43,213 nucleotides of DNA from SOIV01 sp964435925 (GTDB lineage Bacteria > Acidobacteriota > Aminicenantia > Aminicenantales > Aminicenantaceae), in contig CAYTBG010000011.1 in assembly GCA_964435925.1 (NCBI GenBank), positions 1 to 43,213 on the forward strand. The letters run 5' to 3'. This document shows positions 7,694 to 16,050 of the stretch, in pieces; position 1 is the stretch's first letter, and each line of letters opens with the position of its first letter. A model generated the notes under the pieces. That model was not told the DNA's origin. It saw nothing but the letters and a program-made list of their open reading frames with translations, and searched no databases. The translations under genes were made by a program, and so were the position numbers.

Positions 7694-8949
7694 TAAAGAA
7701 ATATTTTTATTTAATTCTTATTATCTCAATACTCGGGTTTGGAATAACCTGCGGAAAAAATCATACAAAAAATCATTATAAGCATCAGGGCGCAGAATTG
7801 AAACAAGCTGATAAAACTGAGAAAGGAATAGGAAAAGGACAAGAAGGTAAGAGGCTGGGCCGCAGATTCAGAGCACGAAATGCTCACGGTAAAGTATTAC
7901 AGCTTACCCCTGAAGAAGCTCAAATTATTGACCTCAAAGTAGAGCCGGTAAGAATGAGCAGAATGGACTCCCTTATTTTGGCTACCGGCAAGGTAAAAGC
8001 AAATGAAAATAAAGTAGCTATAGTAGGGCCCCTTTTCTCCGGGAGAATAAAAAGTATTTACGTAAATGTTGGAGATCTGGTTCAAAAGGGAAGTAAACTG
8101 GTAATATTGGAAAGTGTATATGTAGCTGAGGCAAAATCGGAATTCTATAAGACTTATGCATCTATGGAATTGGCGAAGATTAATTACGAGAGACAGCAAA
8201 GATTATTTAAAGAAAATATAGCTTCACAAAAGAATCTGGCAGCTTCTGAAGCCGATTATAAGATAGCCTTAGCTAACCTTAACGCAGCAGAAAAGAACCT
8301 CCATACCCTCGGATTTAATGAGGAAGATGTTGAGAAGCTTGCCACCTCCCACGAAATAAGCCCTACAATTTATCTCTCAGCTTCCATAAGAGGTCGGGTT
8401 GTGAAGCGGGAAGCAGTGGTAGGAGCTATGGTTGATCAAAGCAATGATCTATTTACTATTATGGACCTATCTACCTTATGGATTGATGCTGATATATATG
8501 AAAAGGACCTTTCATTGATAAAGATTGGGGAAAATGTTGAGGTAACCGTGCCTTCCTATCCACGGGAAGTATTTATGGGAAAAGTGGCCTTTATTAGCGA
8601 TTTATTTAATGAAGAGACTCGCACAATAACCGTTAGGACAGAGGTAGCAAATAAAGATAGCAAGCTGAAGGTAGGAATGTTTGCCAATATTAAGATTTAT
8701 ACTACTGCAGCAAAAGAGGCTTTGGTTGTCCCTGTAAAGGCGATACTGGATGTTGGGGAAGAAAAGATTGTCTTTGTAAGAGAAGGAAACGCTTTTCGCC
8801 TGAAAATAGTTGAGGCAGGAAACACCTTGGATAATTTCACTGAAATACTGAGTGGATTAAAAGAGGGTGAGGAAGTAGTCTTGGAAGGAAATTCTCAACT
8901 TCTATCTGAACTGATAGATAAGGAGACCTCTCTGGGTATTATTCATTGA
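7690..8949 (+). CDS. CzcB/CusB-type RND periplasmic adaptor
   Basis: A 419-aa membrane-fusion protein linking the outer-membrane factor and the RND pump. The N-terminus is hydrophobic with a possible lipid-anchor Cys (GITCGK, about residue 21, not a canonical lipobox). A short His/Lys-rich linker follows (HTKNHYKHQ, about 25-33), consistent with loose metal binding. Then come the barrel-sandwich start (VAIVGPLFSGRIKSIYVNVG), an alpha-hairpin of about 80 residues, and the beta-barrel (LWIDADIYEKDLSLIKIGE) with the typical GMFANIKIYT and VVPVKAIL segments. It is translationally coupled to the preceding gene (4-bp overlap) and followed after 46 bp by the pump. Confidence 0.92.
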   Translation: MIKKYFYLILIISILGFGITCGKNHTKNHYKHQGAELKQADKTEKGIGKGQEGKRLGRRFRARNAHGKVLQLTPEEAQIIDLKVEPVRMSRMDSLILATGKVKANENKVAIVGPLFSGRIKSIYVNVGDLVQKGSKLVILESVYVAEAKSEFYKTYASMELAKINYERQQRLFKENIASQKNLAASEADYKIALANLNAAEKNLHTLGFNEEDVEKLATSHEISPTIYLSASIRGRVVKREAVVGAMVDQSNDLFTIMDLSTLWIDADIYEKDLSLIKIGENVEVTVPSYPREVFMGKVAFISDLFNEETRTITVRTEVANKDSKLKVGMFANIKIYTTAAKEALVVPVKAILDVGEEKIVFVREGNAFRLKIVEAGNTLDNFTEILSGLKEGEEVVLEGNSQLLSELIDKETSLGIIH

Positions 8950-8995
8950 GGAAAGAGCAATTGCGCAAAATTCAAGATAAAAGGGAGGTATCTGG

Positions 8996-11900
8996 ATGAT
9001 TGATAAATTAATTGAATGGTCCTTAAAAAATAAATTGTTAGTTATACTCTTGGCGGCATTGGTTATAATTGGTGGTATATTTGCTTTCACTACTCTGCCA
9101 GTAGATGTTTATCCCGATTTAAATGCACCTCTGGTAAATATCGTTACTGAGAACTATGGGATGCCCGCCGAAGAAGTGGAAAAATTGATAACCCGTCCTT
9201 TGGAAAGTATCCTCAATGGAGCACCTCATGTGACCCGCGTACGTTCTGAATCAAGCATGGGGATATCCGTAGTTACAGTAGAATTTGATTGGGGAACAGA
9301 TATCTATTTAGCACGGCAACTGGTTACCAGCCGACTGGAATTGGTAGTTAATCAGTTGCCTTCTGGAAGTCTTAATCCCATTTTAGGCCCGGTGTCTTCC
9401 CGTATGGGGGAAGTCTATCAGTTTGTAGTGGAGGGAGACGCCAATCCTATGGAGCTCAGATCGGCAAGCGATTGGGTGATTCGTTATAGGCTGTTGGGAA
9501 CTCCGGGTATTTCTTTTGTGGTCAATCTGGGAGGATTTATCAAACAATATCAAGTATTGGTCGATCCTACCCAGTTAAAAAATTACGGCGTTACAATAGC
9601 CGACGTCAAAACAGCAATAGAGGAGAATAATTATAATCCCAGTGGTGGGCTCCTTTTCAAGGGACCTCAGGAGTTTATCATCCGCGGTTTGGGACGGATG
9701 CAGAACCTTGAGCATATCAAAAACACAGTGATCACTGCCAGAAACAATGTACCCGTATATGTCAAAGATGTTGCCGAGGTAAAGATTGGTCATAAATTAA
9801 GAAGAGGGATTGCCAGCCGAAATGCTCAAGAAGCGGTAGATGTAGTAATAGAAAAACAGTATGGAGGAAATACCCTCACCACCATCCGCAATGTTAAAAA
9901 TACTTTATCAGAATTGGCGAAATCTCTTCCAGAAAAAATAAAAATAACTACTTATTACGACCAGTCCATTCTTATATGGAACTCCATCGGTCATGTGGAA
10001 AGGGCTATCGTACAAGGAGCTATCCTGGTCATACTGGTGATTTTTCTCTTTCTAGGTAATTTCAGGTCTTCTTTGATAGCAACATTTACCATACCAATTG
10101 CCGTGCTGTTTTCCATAATAATGATGAAAATATTTGGTATAGCTATAACTGTTATGTCTCTGGGCGGTCTGGCTATTGGTATTGGGAAAATGGCTAATTC
10201 ATCCGTTATTATGGTAGAGAATATTTATCGCATTCTCCAACAAAAGGAGATGGGAATTCTTAAGGGAGTCCTAGAAGGAGCTAAAGAAGTAGGTCGTCTT
10301 ATATTTGAAGCAACTATTATTATTATACTGGTTTTTTTACCTTTATTCGGCTTAAGCGGAATAGAGGGAAAGATGTTTGCTCCTACCGCCTTTGCAGTTG
10401 CTGCTTCCCTCTTTGCCGGCTTGCTTTGCTCTCTAACCATACAGCCTGTTCTTTGTTCCTTACTTTTAAAGAGAAAGAAAATTTCTGAGAAAGATAATAC
10501 TCTTATGCGCTTCATGAAAAAAATATACAAAACAGCCCTGAATTTTTGTTTGAAAAACCGCTGGAAATACCTCCTTATCACAGGCATTGTCTACCTATGT
10601 CTAATGATTCTCTTAATACCCAGGATTGGAAGAGAGTTTATTCCCCAAATGGACGAGGGCTCTCTGATACTGAGCACCATTCTTTCCCCAGGAACATCTT
10701 TAGAGGAAAGCGACCGTATAGGGCAAAAAGTGGATAATCTAATGCTAGAGTTCCCTGAGGTATTATCCATTAATCGAACTACCGGACGAGCGGAGCAATC
10801 AGAGCATGCCCATGGAGTAAACCATAGTCACTATATAATGGAGCTAGTACCGAAGAAAGAGAGAAAACGCTCTCTGGAGAAGATGCTAACGGCGATGAGA
10901 TTCCAACTCGACAAGATGCCAGGAGTTCGCTACATCTTTGAACAACCAATTCAGAACAAGATGGCTGAGATGCTGACCGGTTTAGAGGGCCAGATAGCCA
11001 TAAAACTTTTTGGTCCTGAGTTAGAAGTGCTCAATGAAAAAATAGAAGAAATACACTCAATAGTGGAAAATATCGAAGGAGTGGCTGACCTTCGGATAGA
11101 GCAAACCGCAGGCACTCCTCAAATAATTTTAACGCTTAATCGGAAGAGCCTGGCTCGCTATGGGATAAATATTGCCCAGGTCTCTGAAATAATTGAGACT
11201 GCCTTAAATGGAATAGAAACTACTGACATCCTGGAAGAACACCGCAAGTTTGCGGTATTTATTCGATTTCAAGAACGGTATAGAAAGGATATAGAATCAA
11301 TTAAAAATCTCTTGGTAGACAGTCCTTCCGGTCAGAGAATTCCTTTAAAAGAGCTGGCTGATTTTGAGATGAGCGAGGGCCCTCTAACCATAATGCGGGA
11401 GAATGTCCAAAGAAGAAGAGTGATCATCTGCAATGTAACAGGAAGGGACCAGGGGAGCTGGGTAGCAGAAGCAAGAAACGCCATTGAAAATAAAGTTAGC
11501 CTGCCAGCAGGATATCATGTTACTTTTGGCGGGCAATTCGAAAGCCAGCAGAGAGGTTTCCAGAGATTGTTATTGTTAAGTCTATTAGTTGGCTTGCTTG
11601 TCTTCTTTTTGCTGATGATCTTCTTTTCCTTTAAGAATGCTCTATGCATAATGATAAATGTTCCTTTTTCTATGATGAGTGGAGTGATAGTCCTTTACAT
11701 TTTCGGCATGACCTTCAATGTCGCTTCTGCAATAGGCTTCATAGCCCTCTTTGGCATATCAATTCAGAATGCCTTTATCATGGTAGGCTTTTACAACAAA
11801 TTGCGCAGGGAGGGAAAACCTTTAAGAGAGGCGGTAATCCAAGGTTCTTTGATAAGGTTGAGACCAGTTCTTATAACCGAATTGGTAATAATTATGGGTG

Positions 11901-12088
11901 TATTGCCCCTCCTTCTATTCGCTGGTGCCACTGGCTCAGAATTATTAGCTCCTATGGCTATGGTTTACATTGGAGGCGAGTTGGATGCCATCTTTTTAGC
12001 GGCTTTACAGCTTCCAATTCTCTATGAACTATTTGAAGGAGGAAGGAAGAGAAGAAAAAGGCTATCAGAAGAGAAAAACACAACCTAA
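8996..12088 (+). CDS. CzcA/CusA-type heavy-metal RND efflux pump with altered proton-relay site
   Basis: A 1030-aa inner-membrane RND transporter with the usual two halves: TM1 near 15-32, a large porter loop, TM2-6 (about 340-500), a second porter domain, and TM8-12 from about 860. The HME-type signature TGRAEQSEHAHGVNHSHY, rich in His, lies in the second porter region. In TM4 the segment MSLGGLAIGIGKMANSSVIMVEN carries Lys398 and Asn401. CusA/CzcA-type pumps normally have an Asp at this second site for proton relay (CusA D405, from knowledge of the family). Start chosen at ATG 8996, after GGGAGG. Substrate could be Co, Zn, Ni, Cd or Cu and cannot be fixed. Whether the Asn form uses an alternative relay or is impaired is open. 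Confidence 0.92.
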   Translation: MIDKLIEWSLKNKLLVILLAALVIIGGIFAFTTLPVDVYPDLNAPLVNIVTENYGMPAEEVEKLITRPLESILNGAPHVTRVRSESSMGISVVTVEFDWGTDIYLARQLVTSRLELVVNQLPSGSLNPILGPVSSRMGEVYQFVVEGDANPMELRSASDWVIRYRLLGTPGISFVVNLGGFIKQYQVLVDPTQLKNYGVTIADVKTAIEENNYNPSGGLLFKGPQEFIIRGLGRMQNLEHIKNTVITARNNVPVYVKDVAEVKIGHKLRRGIASRNAQEAVDVVIEKQYGGNTLTTIRNVKNTLSELAKSLPEKIKITTYYDQSILIWNSIGHVERAIVQGAILVILVIFLFLGNFRSSLIATFTIPIAVLFSIIMMKIFGIAITVMSLGGLAIGIGKMANSSVIMVENIYRILQQKEMGILKGVLEGAKEVGRLIFEATIIIILVFLPLFGLSGIEGKMFAPTAFAVAASLFAGLLCSLTIQPVLCSLLLKRKKISEKDNTLMRFMKKIYKTALNFCLKNRWKYLLITGIVYLCLMILLIPRIGREFIPQMDEGSLILSTILSPGTSLEESDRIGQKVDNLMLEFPEVLSINRTTGRAEQSEHAHGVNHSHYIMELVPKKERKRSLEKMLTAMRFQLDKMPGVRYIFEQPIQNKMAEMLTGLEGQIAIKLFGPELEVLNEKIEEIHSIVENIEGVADLRIEQTAGTPQIILTLNRKSLARYGINIAQVSEIIETALNGIETTDILEEHRKFAVFIRFQERYRKDIESIKNLLVDSPSGQRIPLKELADFEMSEGPLTIMRENVQRRRVIICNVTGRDQGSWVAEARNAIENKVSLPAGYHVTFGGQFESQQRGFQRLLLLSLLVGLLVFFLLMIFFSFKNALCIMINVPFSMMSGVIVLYIFGMTFNVASAIGFIALFGISIQNAFIMVGFYNKLRREGKPLREAVIQGSLIRLRPVLITELVIIMGVLPLLLFAGATGSELLAPMAMVYIGGELDAIFLAALQLPILYELFEGGRKRRKRLSEEKNTT

Positions 12089-12100
12089 TAGTGAAGTTTT

Positions 12101-12142
12101 AAATAAAACAAGATAGCTTTTCAATGCTACCCTGCTTTATTT
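12101..12142. terminator. Imperfect bidirectional hairpin between the RND operon and mntP
   Basis: AAATAAA (12101-12107) pairs with TTTATTT (12136-12142), and an inner TAGC/GCTA pairs too, with three A-C mismatches between. The arms provide A/T tracts on both strands, so it could terminate the converging transcripts. The mismatches make this a weak call. Confidence 0.3.
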
Positions 12143-12195
12143 AAATTGGTGTGTCCATTCTCTATGTAACTTTAGCGAGACTAGGAAAAGAATAA

Positions 12196-12223
12196 GTAGG
12201 GGTTTGATGAATCAAACCCCTAC
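12196..12223. repeat. Perfect 28-bp palindromic repeat (RAYT-associated family)
   Basis: The arms GTAGGGGTTTGAT and ATCAAACCCCTAC are perfectly complementary around a central GA. A half copy (TATCAAGCC) follows at about 12229-12237. The same palindrome, with C/T variation in the arms, occurs at 19735-19761, at 35468-35493, and in-frame inside the transposase gene at 19074-19306. I infer a REP-like element mobilised by that transposase. Confidence 0.8.
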
Positions 12224-12308
12224 AATATATCAAGCCTCTATATAAATCATACATCTATAGTCAATGTTTACATAAAATTGGGTAAAATGGATCTGTGATC
12301 AATTTCTA

Positions 12309-12872
12309 TTATAAATGCTCCGAGAGAGTCTTTACTCCTATAAGAATAAGGATTAATCCTCCCATAAGTTCCGCTCTTTTGCCGATTATCCGGCCAAAAA
12401 AAGGTCCTATATTCACGCCAAGGACAGTCATAGAAAATGCGACCAGTCCAATGACAACGGCTGGGTACAAGATTGCCACATGAAGGGCAGCAAGGCTCAG
12501 ACCCACCGCCAAAGCATCAATGCTGGCAGCAACAGAGAGCACGAGAAGAGATATGCCCCTGGTGGGATCAGCCTTAATATTTTTAATTTTTTTTCCGCGC
12601 TTAAAAGATTCATAAATCATTTTTCCACCTATAATAGCGAGCAGGCTAAAGGCAACCCAATGGTCAAAAGGCTCTATGTACTTCATCAAGATGTTTTGCG
12701 TGGCATACCAGCCGATGAGAGGCATCATGAATTGAAAAAAGCCAAAAAGGGAAGCCAGCCTCAGAGTCTGGCGTATTGTTATTTTTTCATGGCTCAGGCT
12801 TATCCCCACAGAAACGGCAAAGGCATCCATCGCCAGCGCCAAAGCTATTACAATAACAAGAAAAAAATTCAT
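12309..12872 (-). CDS. mntP: Manganese efflux pump MntP
   Basis: A 187-aa inner-membrane protein of the MntP (DUF204) family, which exports Mn2+. Six hydrophobic segments are visible. The two family signatures with membrane-embedded acidic residues are present: ALALAMDAFAVSVG near the N-terminus and SVAASIDALAVGLS at the start of the second half. Length matches the family. It starts 15 bp after the stop of the M20 amidohydrolase on the same strand and is probably co-transcribed with it. No Mn-sensing yybP-ykoY-type leader is visible, and there would be no room for one. The ribosome binding site is weak (AAAGA), which suits translation from the upstream message. Confidence 0.93.
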   Translation of the reverse strand: MNFFLVIVIALALAMDAFAVSVGISLSHEKITIRQTLRLASLFGFFQFMMPLIGWYATQNILMKYIEPFDHWVAFSLLAIIGGKMIYESFKRGKKIKNIKADPTRGISLLVLSVAASIDALAVGLSLAALHVAILYPAVVIGLVAFSMTVLGVNIGPFFGRIIGKRAELMGGLILILIGVKTLSEHL

Positions 12873-12887
12873 GCTCTTTCTATTTCT

Positions 12888-14057
12888 TTACTCGTTCCTC
12901 TGCAAGAACTCCAGAGCAAGGCTGGTCATGACAAGTGCAGCCTGGGGCAGAGCCTTCTCATCCAGATCAAAGGCCGGATGGTGGTGGGGAAATTCCATCC
13001 CGTCACCCATTCCGAAGAATAAAAAAGCTCCTGGAACCTTCTCCAGAAAATAGGCAAAATCCTCGCCTCCCATAACCGGGTCAATGTCTTTAACCCTTTC
13101 CTCTCCCAGAGTTTTTTTAACCACATCTAATACCAAATCCACCATGGCTTCGTGGTTTACAAGGGGAGGATAACCTTTTTCATACTGAAATTTAGCGGTG
13201 GCACCAAATGCTTTACATGTCTCTTCTGTAATCTCCTTCAGGCGTCTTTCCGCTAATGACTGAAGAGATGGGTCAAAGGTTCTTACTGTGCCTGTCAATG
13301 AAACTTCACCGGGAATGACATTATAAATTGTTCCTCCCTTTACTGTCCCAAAGGAAACCACAACAGGTTTAAGAGGGTCCACGTTACGGCTGACAATGCT
13401 TTGAGTGTTCACAACGAGATGGGAAGTGACAAGAATAGGATCCACTGTCATCTGAGGCATCGAGCCATGACCTCCTTTTCCTTTTATGATAATCGAAAAG
13501 TAATCGGGCTGGGCCATCATTGCTCCTTTCACAATCCCCACAGTTCCTGTAGGCAGTAGCTGCCAGAGATGGAGCCCGAAAATAGCATCTACTCCTTCCA
13601 GTGCTCCCTCATCAACCATCTTTTTTGCTCCTCCCGGGATTTTCTCCTCCGCTGGCTGAAAAATAAAGATAACTTTTCCCTTGAACTGCTCTTTTCTCTG
13701 GCAAAGAAGCTGAGCAGTACCCATCAAAATAGCCATATGGCCATCGTGGCCGCAGGCATGGGTGGCTTCAGGATTCTCTGATTTGTATTCTTTCTCTCCT
13801 TCCTCTTTAAGAGGGAGAGCATCGATATCAGCCCTCAAGGCAACAGTCCCTCCTCCAGGCTTTCCCTCCAGGACTGCTCTCAGGCCTGTCTCTGCGCAAA
13901 CTTTCACAGGAATACCAAGATCCTCCAAGAATTTGCGGATAACAGAGGAGGTCCGGTGCTCCTCGTAGGCTATCTCCGGATGGCGGTGAAAGTCCCGCCT
14001 CCATTCAATCAATTGAGGGGTTAATTCTTTGATGTCTTTTTTTAAAGCTTCTATCAT
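12888..14057 (-). CDS. M20-family amidohydrolase (N-acyl-amino acid / hippurate hydrolase type)
   Basis: A 389-aa cytosolic metallo-amidohydrolase of peptidase family M20D that removes acyl groups from N-acyl amino acids. The binuclear-metal ligands are visible: THACGHDGH (Cys102, His104), the catalytic Glu pair in FQPAEE (137-138), His163 in GLHLWQ, and PHHHP near the C-terminus. The dimerisation lid starts near IVKGAMMAQPDYFSI. Start chosen at the ATG after TGGAGGAACC on the minus strand. It is followed closely by mntP and preceded by a sodium symporter on the same strand (62 bp), so the group may take up and process an acylated amino acid or peptide derivative. The true substrate is not determined by the sequence. 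Confidence 0.93.
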   Translation of the reverse strand: MIEALKKDIKELTPQLIEWRRDFHRHPEIAYEEHRTSSVIRKFLEDLGIPVKVCAETGLRAVLEGKPGGGTVALRADIDALPLKEEGEKEYKSENPEATHACGHDGHMAILMGTAQLLCQRKEQFKGKVIFIFQPAEEKIPGGAKKMVDEGALEGVDAIFGLHLWQLLPTGTVGIVKGAMMAQPDYFSIIIKGKGGHGSMPQMTVDPILVTSHLVVNTQSIVSRNVDPLKPVVVSFGTVKGGTIYNVIPGEVSLTGTVRTFDPSLQSLAERRLKEITEETCKAFGATAKFQYEKGYPPLVNHEAMVDLVLDVVKKTLGEERVKDIDPVMGGEDFAYFLEKVPGAFLFFGMGDGMEFPHHHPAFDLDEKALPQAALVMTSLALEFLQRNE

Positions 14058-14119
14058 TTTGGTTCCTCCATACGATCGATCTTTTCTTCTATCTTGTTCA
14101 TCATAACCATTTCTTTTAT

Positions 14120-15562
14120 CTAATTCATGCTTCCTAATTCAGCTTTTACTTTAGATGATTTCTTAGCTAAGCTTAAGCCCACTGTAATAATGCTATTTAC
14201 CACAAGGCCGACAAACCCCGCATTCATACCCAAGAAAGGATCCCTGCCTAAAAAAATGAGAATGACAACTACAGCAATTCCTGCTATCATCCCGCAAATA
14301 ACTCCGATCTTTGTCACTCGCTTCCAGAATAAACCAAAAACAACCCCTGGGAAAAACTGACAAACGCCATCATACCCGAAAATAAGGAGAGGAACCAGCT
14401 CGTTGGGCAAAAAGATAGCAAAAAAGAGAGCGAAAGTCATGATAACCAAAACCATGAATCGGGAAAGAGCCATGACCTTTCCCTCGCTTGCACGAGGATT
14501 GAATCCGGTCTGGTAGACATTCTTGGCCAAAAGAGTTGATGCAAAGAGGACAAGAATTGCAGAGGGGACCATGGCTGTCACAGCTCCGGCTGCTCCTACA
14601 AAGCCTATAAACCAGGAGGGATAGGTTTTCTTGACCAAAGCCAGAAAGGCCATATCCCCGTTTTTCAATCCTGGAATGACCAAAAGAGCCGTGAAACCGA
14701 CCATGAAAATAAGAAGAATCGGAATCTGATAAAACGGCATGATAATGGCATTTCTCTTTAAAATCTTGTCACTTTTTGCCGAAAAAGCAGAACCAAAGAC
14801 ATGAGGCCACATGTAAAATCCCAATCCTGTTAAAAGCACTGTCGACATAACCCAAAGAACATCCATTTGCGGTGCTGCCCCAGGAAAGACAAGGTAGTTG
14901 GGTTTCTGCTCAATCAGCGCCTGAAACATCTTCCCGAAGCCACCAAAATAAATATAAGGTACCCCGATGCCGACAATTAAAACAGCAAGGATCATCATGA
15001 TATCCTTGATTATGGCAACCCAGGCTGCTCCTTTGAGGCCGCTGGTATAAACAAAAGCACAAGACAAAACAAAAGAAATTCCTATGGCAACACGAGAGCT
15101 CACAGCACCGTTGCTGGATACTTCAACAATCAGACCAAGACCAGCGAGCTGGAGCTGGAGATAAGGGATTATGGAAAAAACCCCTATAAGAGCCACTATT
15201 ACTCCCAGCAAACGGCTTTCATAGCGCTTGATGAAAAAGTCGGGTTGAGTTTGGAGGCCATGGCGCTTACCCACCTTCCATAAAGCCGGGAGTATGAAAA
15301 AGGAAAGAGTGTAAGCCAGAGCGCCGTATATCAAAATGTAAAAAGTTGGGGCTCCTTTTGAATAGGCCCAGCCGCTCGCTCCAAGAAATGTAAACGTAGT
15401 GTAAATCTCTCCCGCCATAAGAAGCCAGATTAAGATGATTCCAAAACGGCGTCCTGCGACTGTCCAGTTTTCAAGGTTCATCTTGACCCGCCTGCCGGCG
15501 AAAATCCCCACGAAAGAGGAAATAATTATGGTCGCAAAAATAATTATCAGCGCAACATTCAC
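14120..15562 (-). CDS. Sodium:solute symporter (SSS family)
   Basis: A 480-aa integral membrane protein with about 13 hydrophobic segments, of the sodium/solute symporter family (PutP/PanF-like). Recognisable segments are the N-terminal RRVKMNLENWTVAGRRFG, GWAYSKGAP, and the GLKGAAWVAIIKDIMM region near the middle of the protein. It would import a small organic solute with Na+. The start overlaps the stop of the preceding DUF3311 gene by 4 bp, a pairing common for this subfamily. The M20 amidohydrolase gene follows 62 bp downstream, so an amino-acid derivative or carboxylate is a reasonable but unproven substrate. Confidence 0.92.
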   Translation of the reverse strand: MNVALIIIFATIIISSFVGIFAGRRVKMNLENWTVAGRRFGIILIWLLMAGEIYTTFTFLGASGWAYSKGAPTFYILIYGALAYTLSFFILPALWKVGKRHGLQTQPDFFIKRYESRLLGVIVALIGVFSIIPYLQLQLAGLGLIVEVSSNGAVSSRVAIGISFVLSCAFVYTSGLKGAAWVAIIKDIMMILAVLIVGIGVPYIYFGGFGKMFQALIEQKPNYLVFPGAAPQMDVLWVMSTVLLTGLGFYMWPHVFGSAFSAKSDKILKRNAIIMPFYQIPILLIFMVGFTALLVIPGLKNGDMAFLALVKKTYPSWFIGFVGAAGAVTAMVPSAILVLFASTLLAKNVYQTGFNPRASEGKVMALSRFMVLVIMTFALFFAIFLPNELVPLLIFGYDGVCQFFPGVVFGLFWKRVTKIGVICGMIAGIAVVVILIFLGRDPFLGMNAGFVGLVVNSIITVGLSLAKKSSKVKAELGSMN

Positions 15563-15780
15563 TCTTCCTCTCCTTCTTTGGGAATATTGAACTTCTTTTC
15601 ACAAAAATAGGCAGCAAGGAGAATGAAGGGAGTCAGCACCACCCAGGAGAGAATCCAGAACAACAGAAAAGGCAATCCCAGGATAACAGGTTCCACCCGA
15701 TTGACCAGAGGGAGGGCAAAGACCAAGGTGATAAAGGGAATTGCCCCAAGAATTAAAGCGTACATTGTCCCTTTTTGCAT
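15559..15780 (-). CDS. DUF3311-like small membrane protein
   Basis: A 73-aa protein with two hydrophobic segments (about 8-28 and 34-58) and a charged C-terminal tail. The PVILGLPFLLFWILSWVVLTPFIL stretch fits the DUF3311 pattern, a family that usually sits directly upstream of SSS symporters and may be an accessory subunit (family-level knowledge). AAAGGAGGTCCTT precedes the ATG at a normal distance. Its stop overlaps the symporter start by 4 bp, indicating translational coupling. A likely extended -10 lies about 30 bp upstream. Confidence 0.8.
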   Translation of the reverse strand: MQKGTMYALILGAIPFITLVFALPLVNRVEPVILGLPFLLFWILSWVVLTPFILLAAYFCEKKFNIPKEGEEE

Positions 15781-15807
15781 AAGGACCTCCTTTATTAAAA
15801 CGCGCTC

Positions 15808-15816
15808 ATTATATCA
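15808..15816 (-). promoter_or_regulatory. Possible extended -10 promoter of the symporter operon
   Basis: On the minus strand the sequence reads TGATATAAT, an extended -10, about 28-36 bp upstream of the DUF3311-like start codon. No good -35 is present. Confidence 0.35.
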
Positions 15817-16050
15817 AAAGAAGAGAAGAGAAAAAAACAAAAAGAGAAGTCATGTATTTGGGTAATTTTCCACCAGAATTGAGAAAAGAACTTTTATCCT
15901 CAAACTATAAGACTTATAATAATATACCTGATGTTGAAAAGAGAGAATTTTAAAAGTAACAGCAAAATCTTTTGCATTCTTTATGCGGAGGATTAATTTT
16001 TTGTTCTGATTTTTTCTTTCTATCTAAATTTATGGCAGTTCAGATACCTG

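Noticed and set aside
8996..12088. Assigning the RND pump to cobalt because of the cobalamin riboswitch
   Set aside because: The riboswitch and its receptor are separated from the pump by a terminator, two further promoters and another receptor; substrate specificity cannot be read from the sequence.
12873..12887. Manganese riboswitch upstream of mntP
   Set aside because: Only 15 bp separate mntP from the preceding gene, leaving no room for an aptamer.
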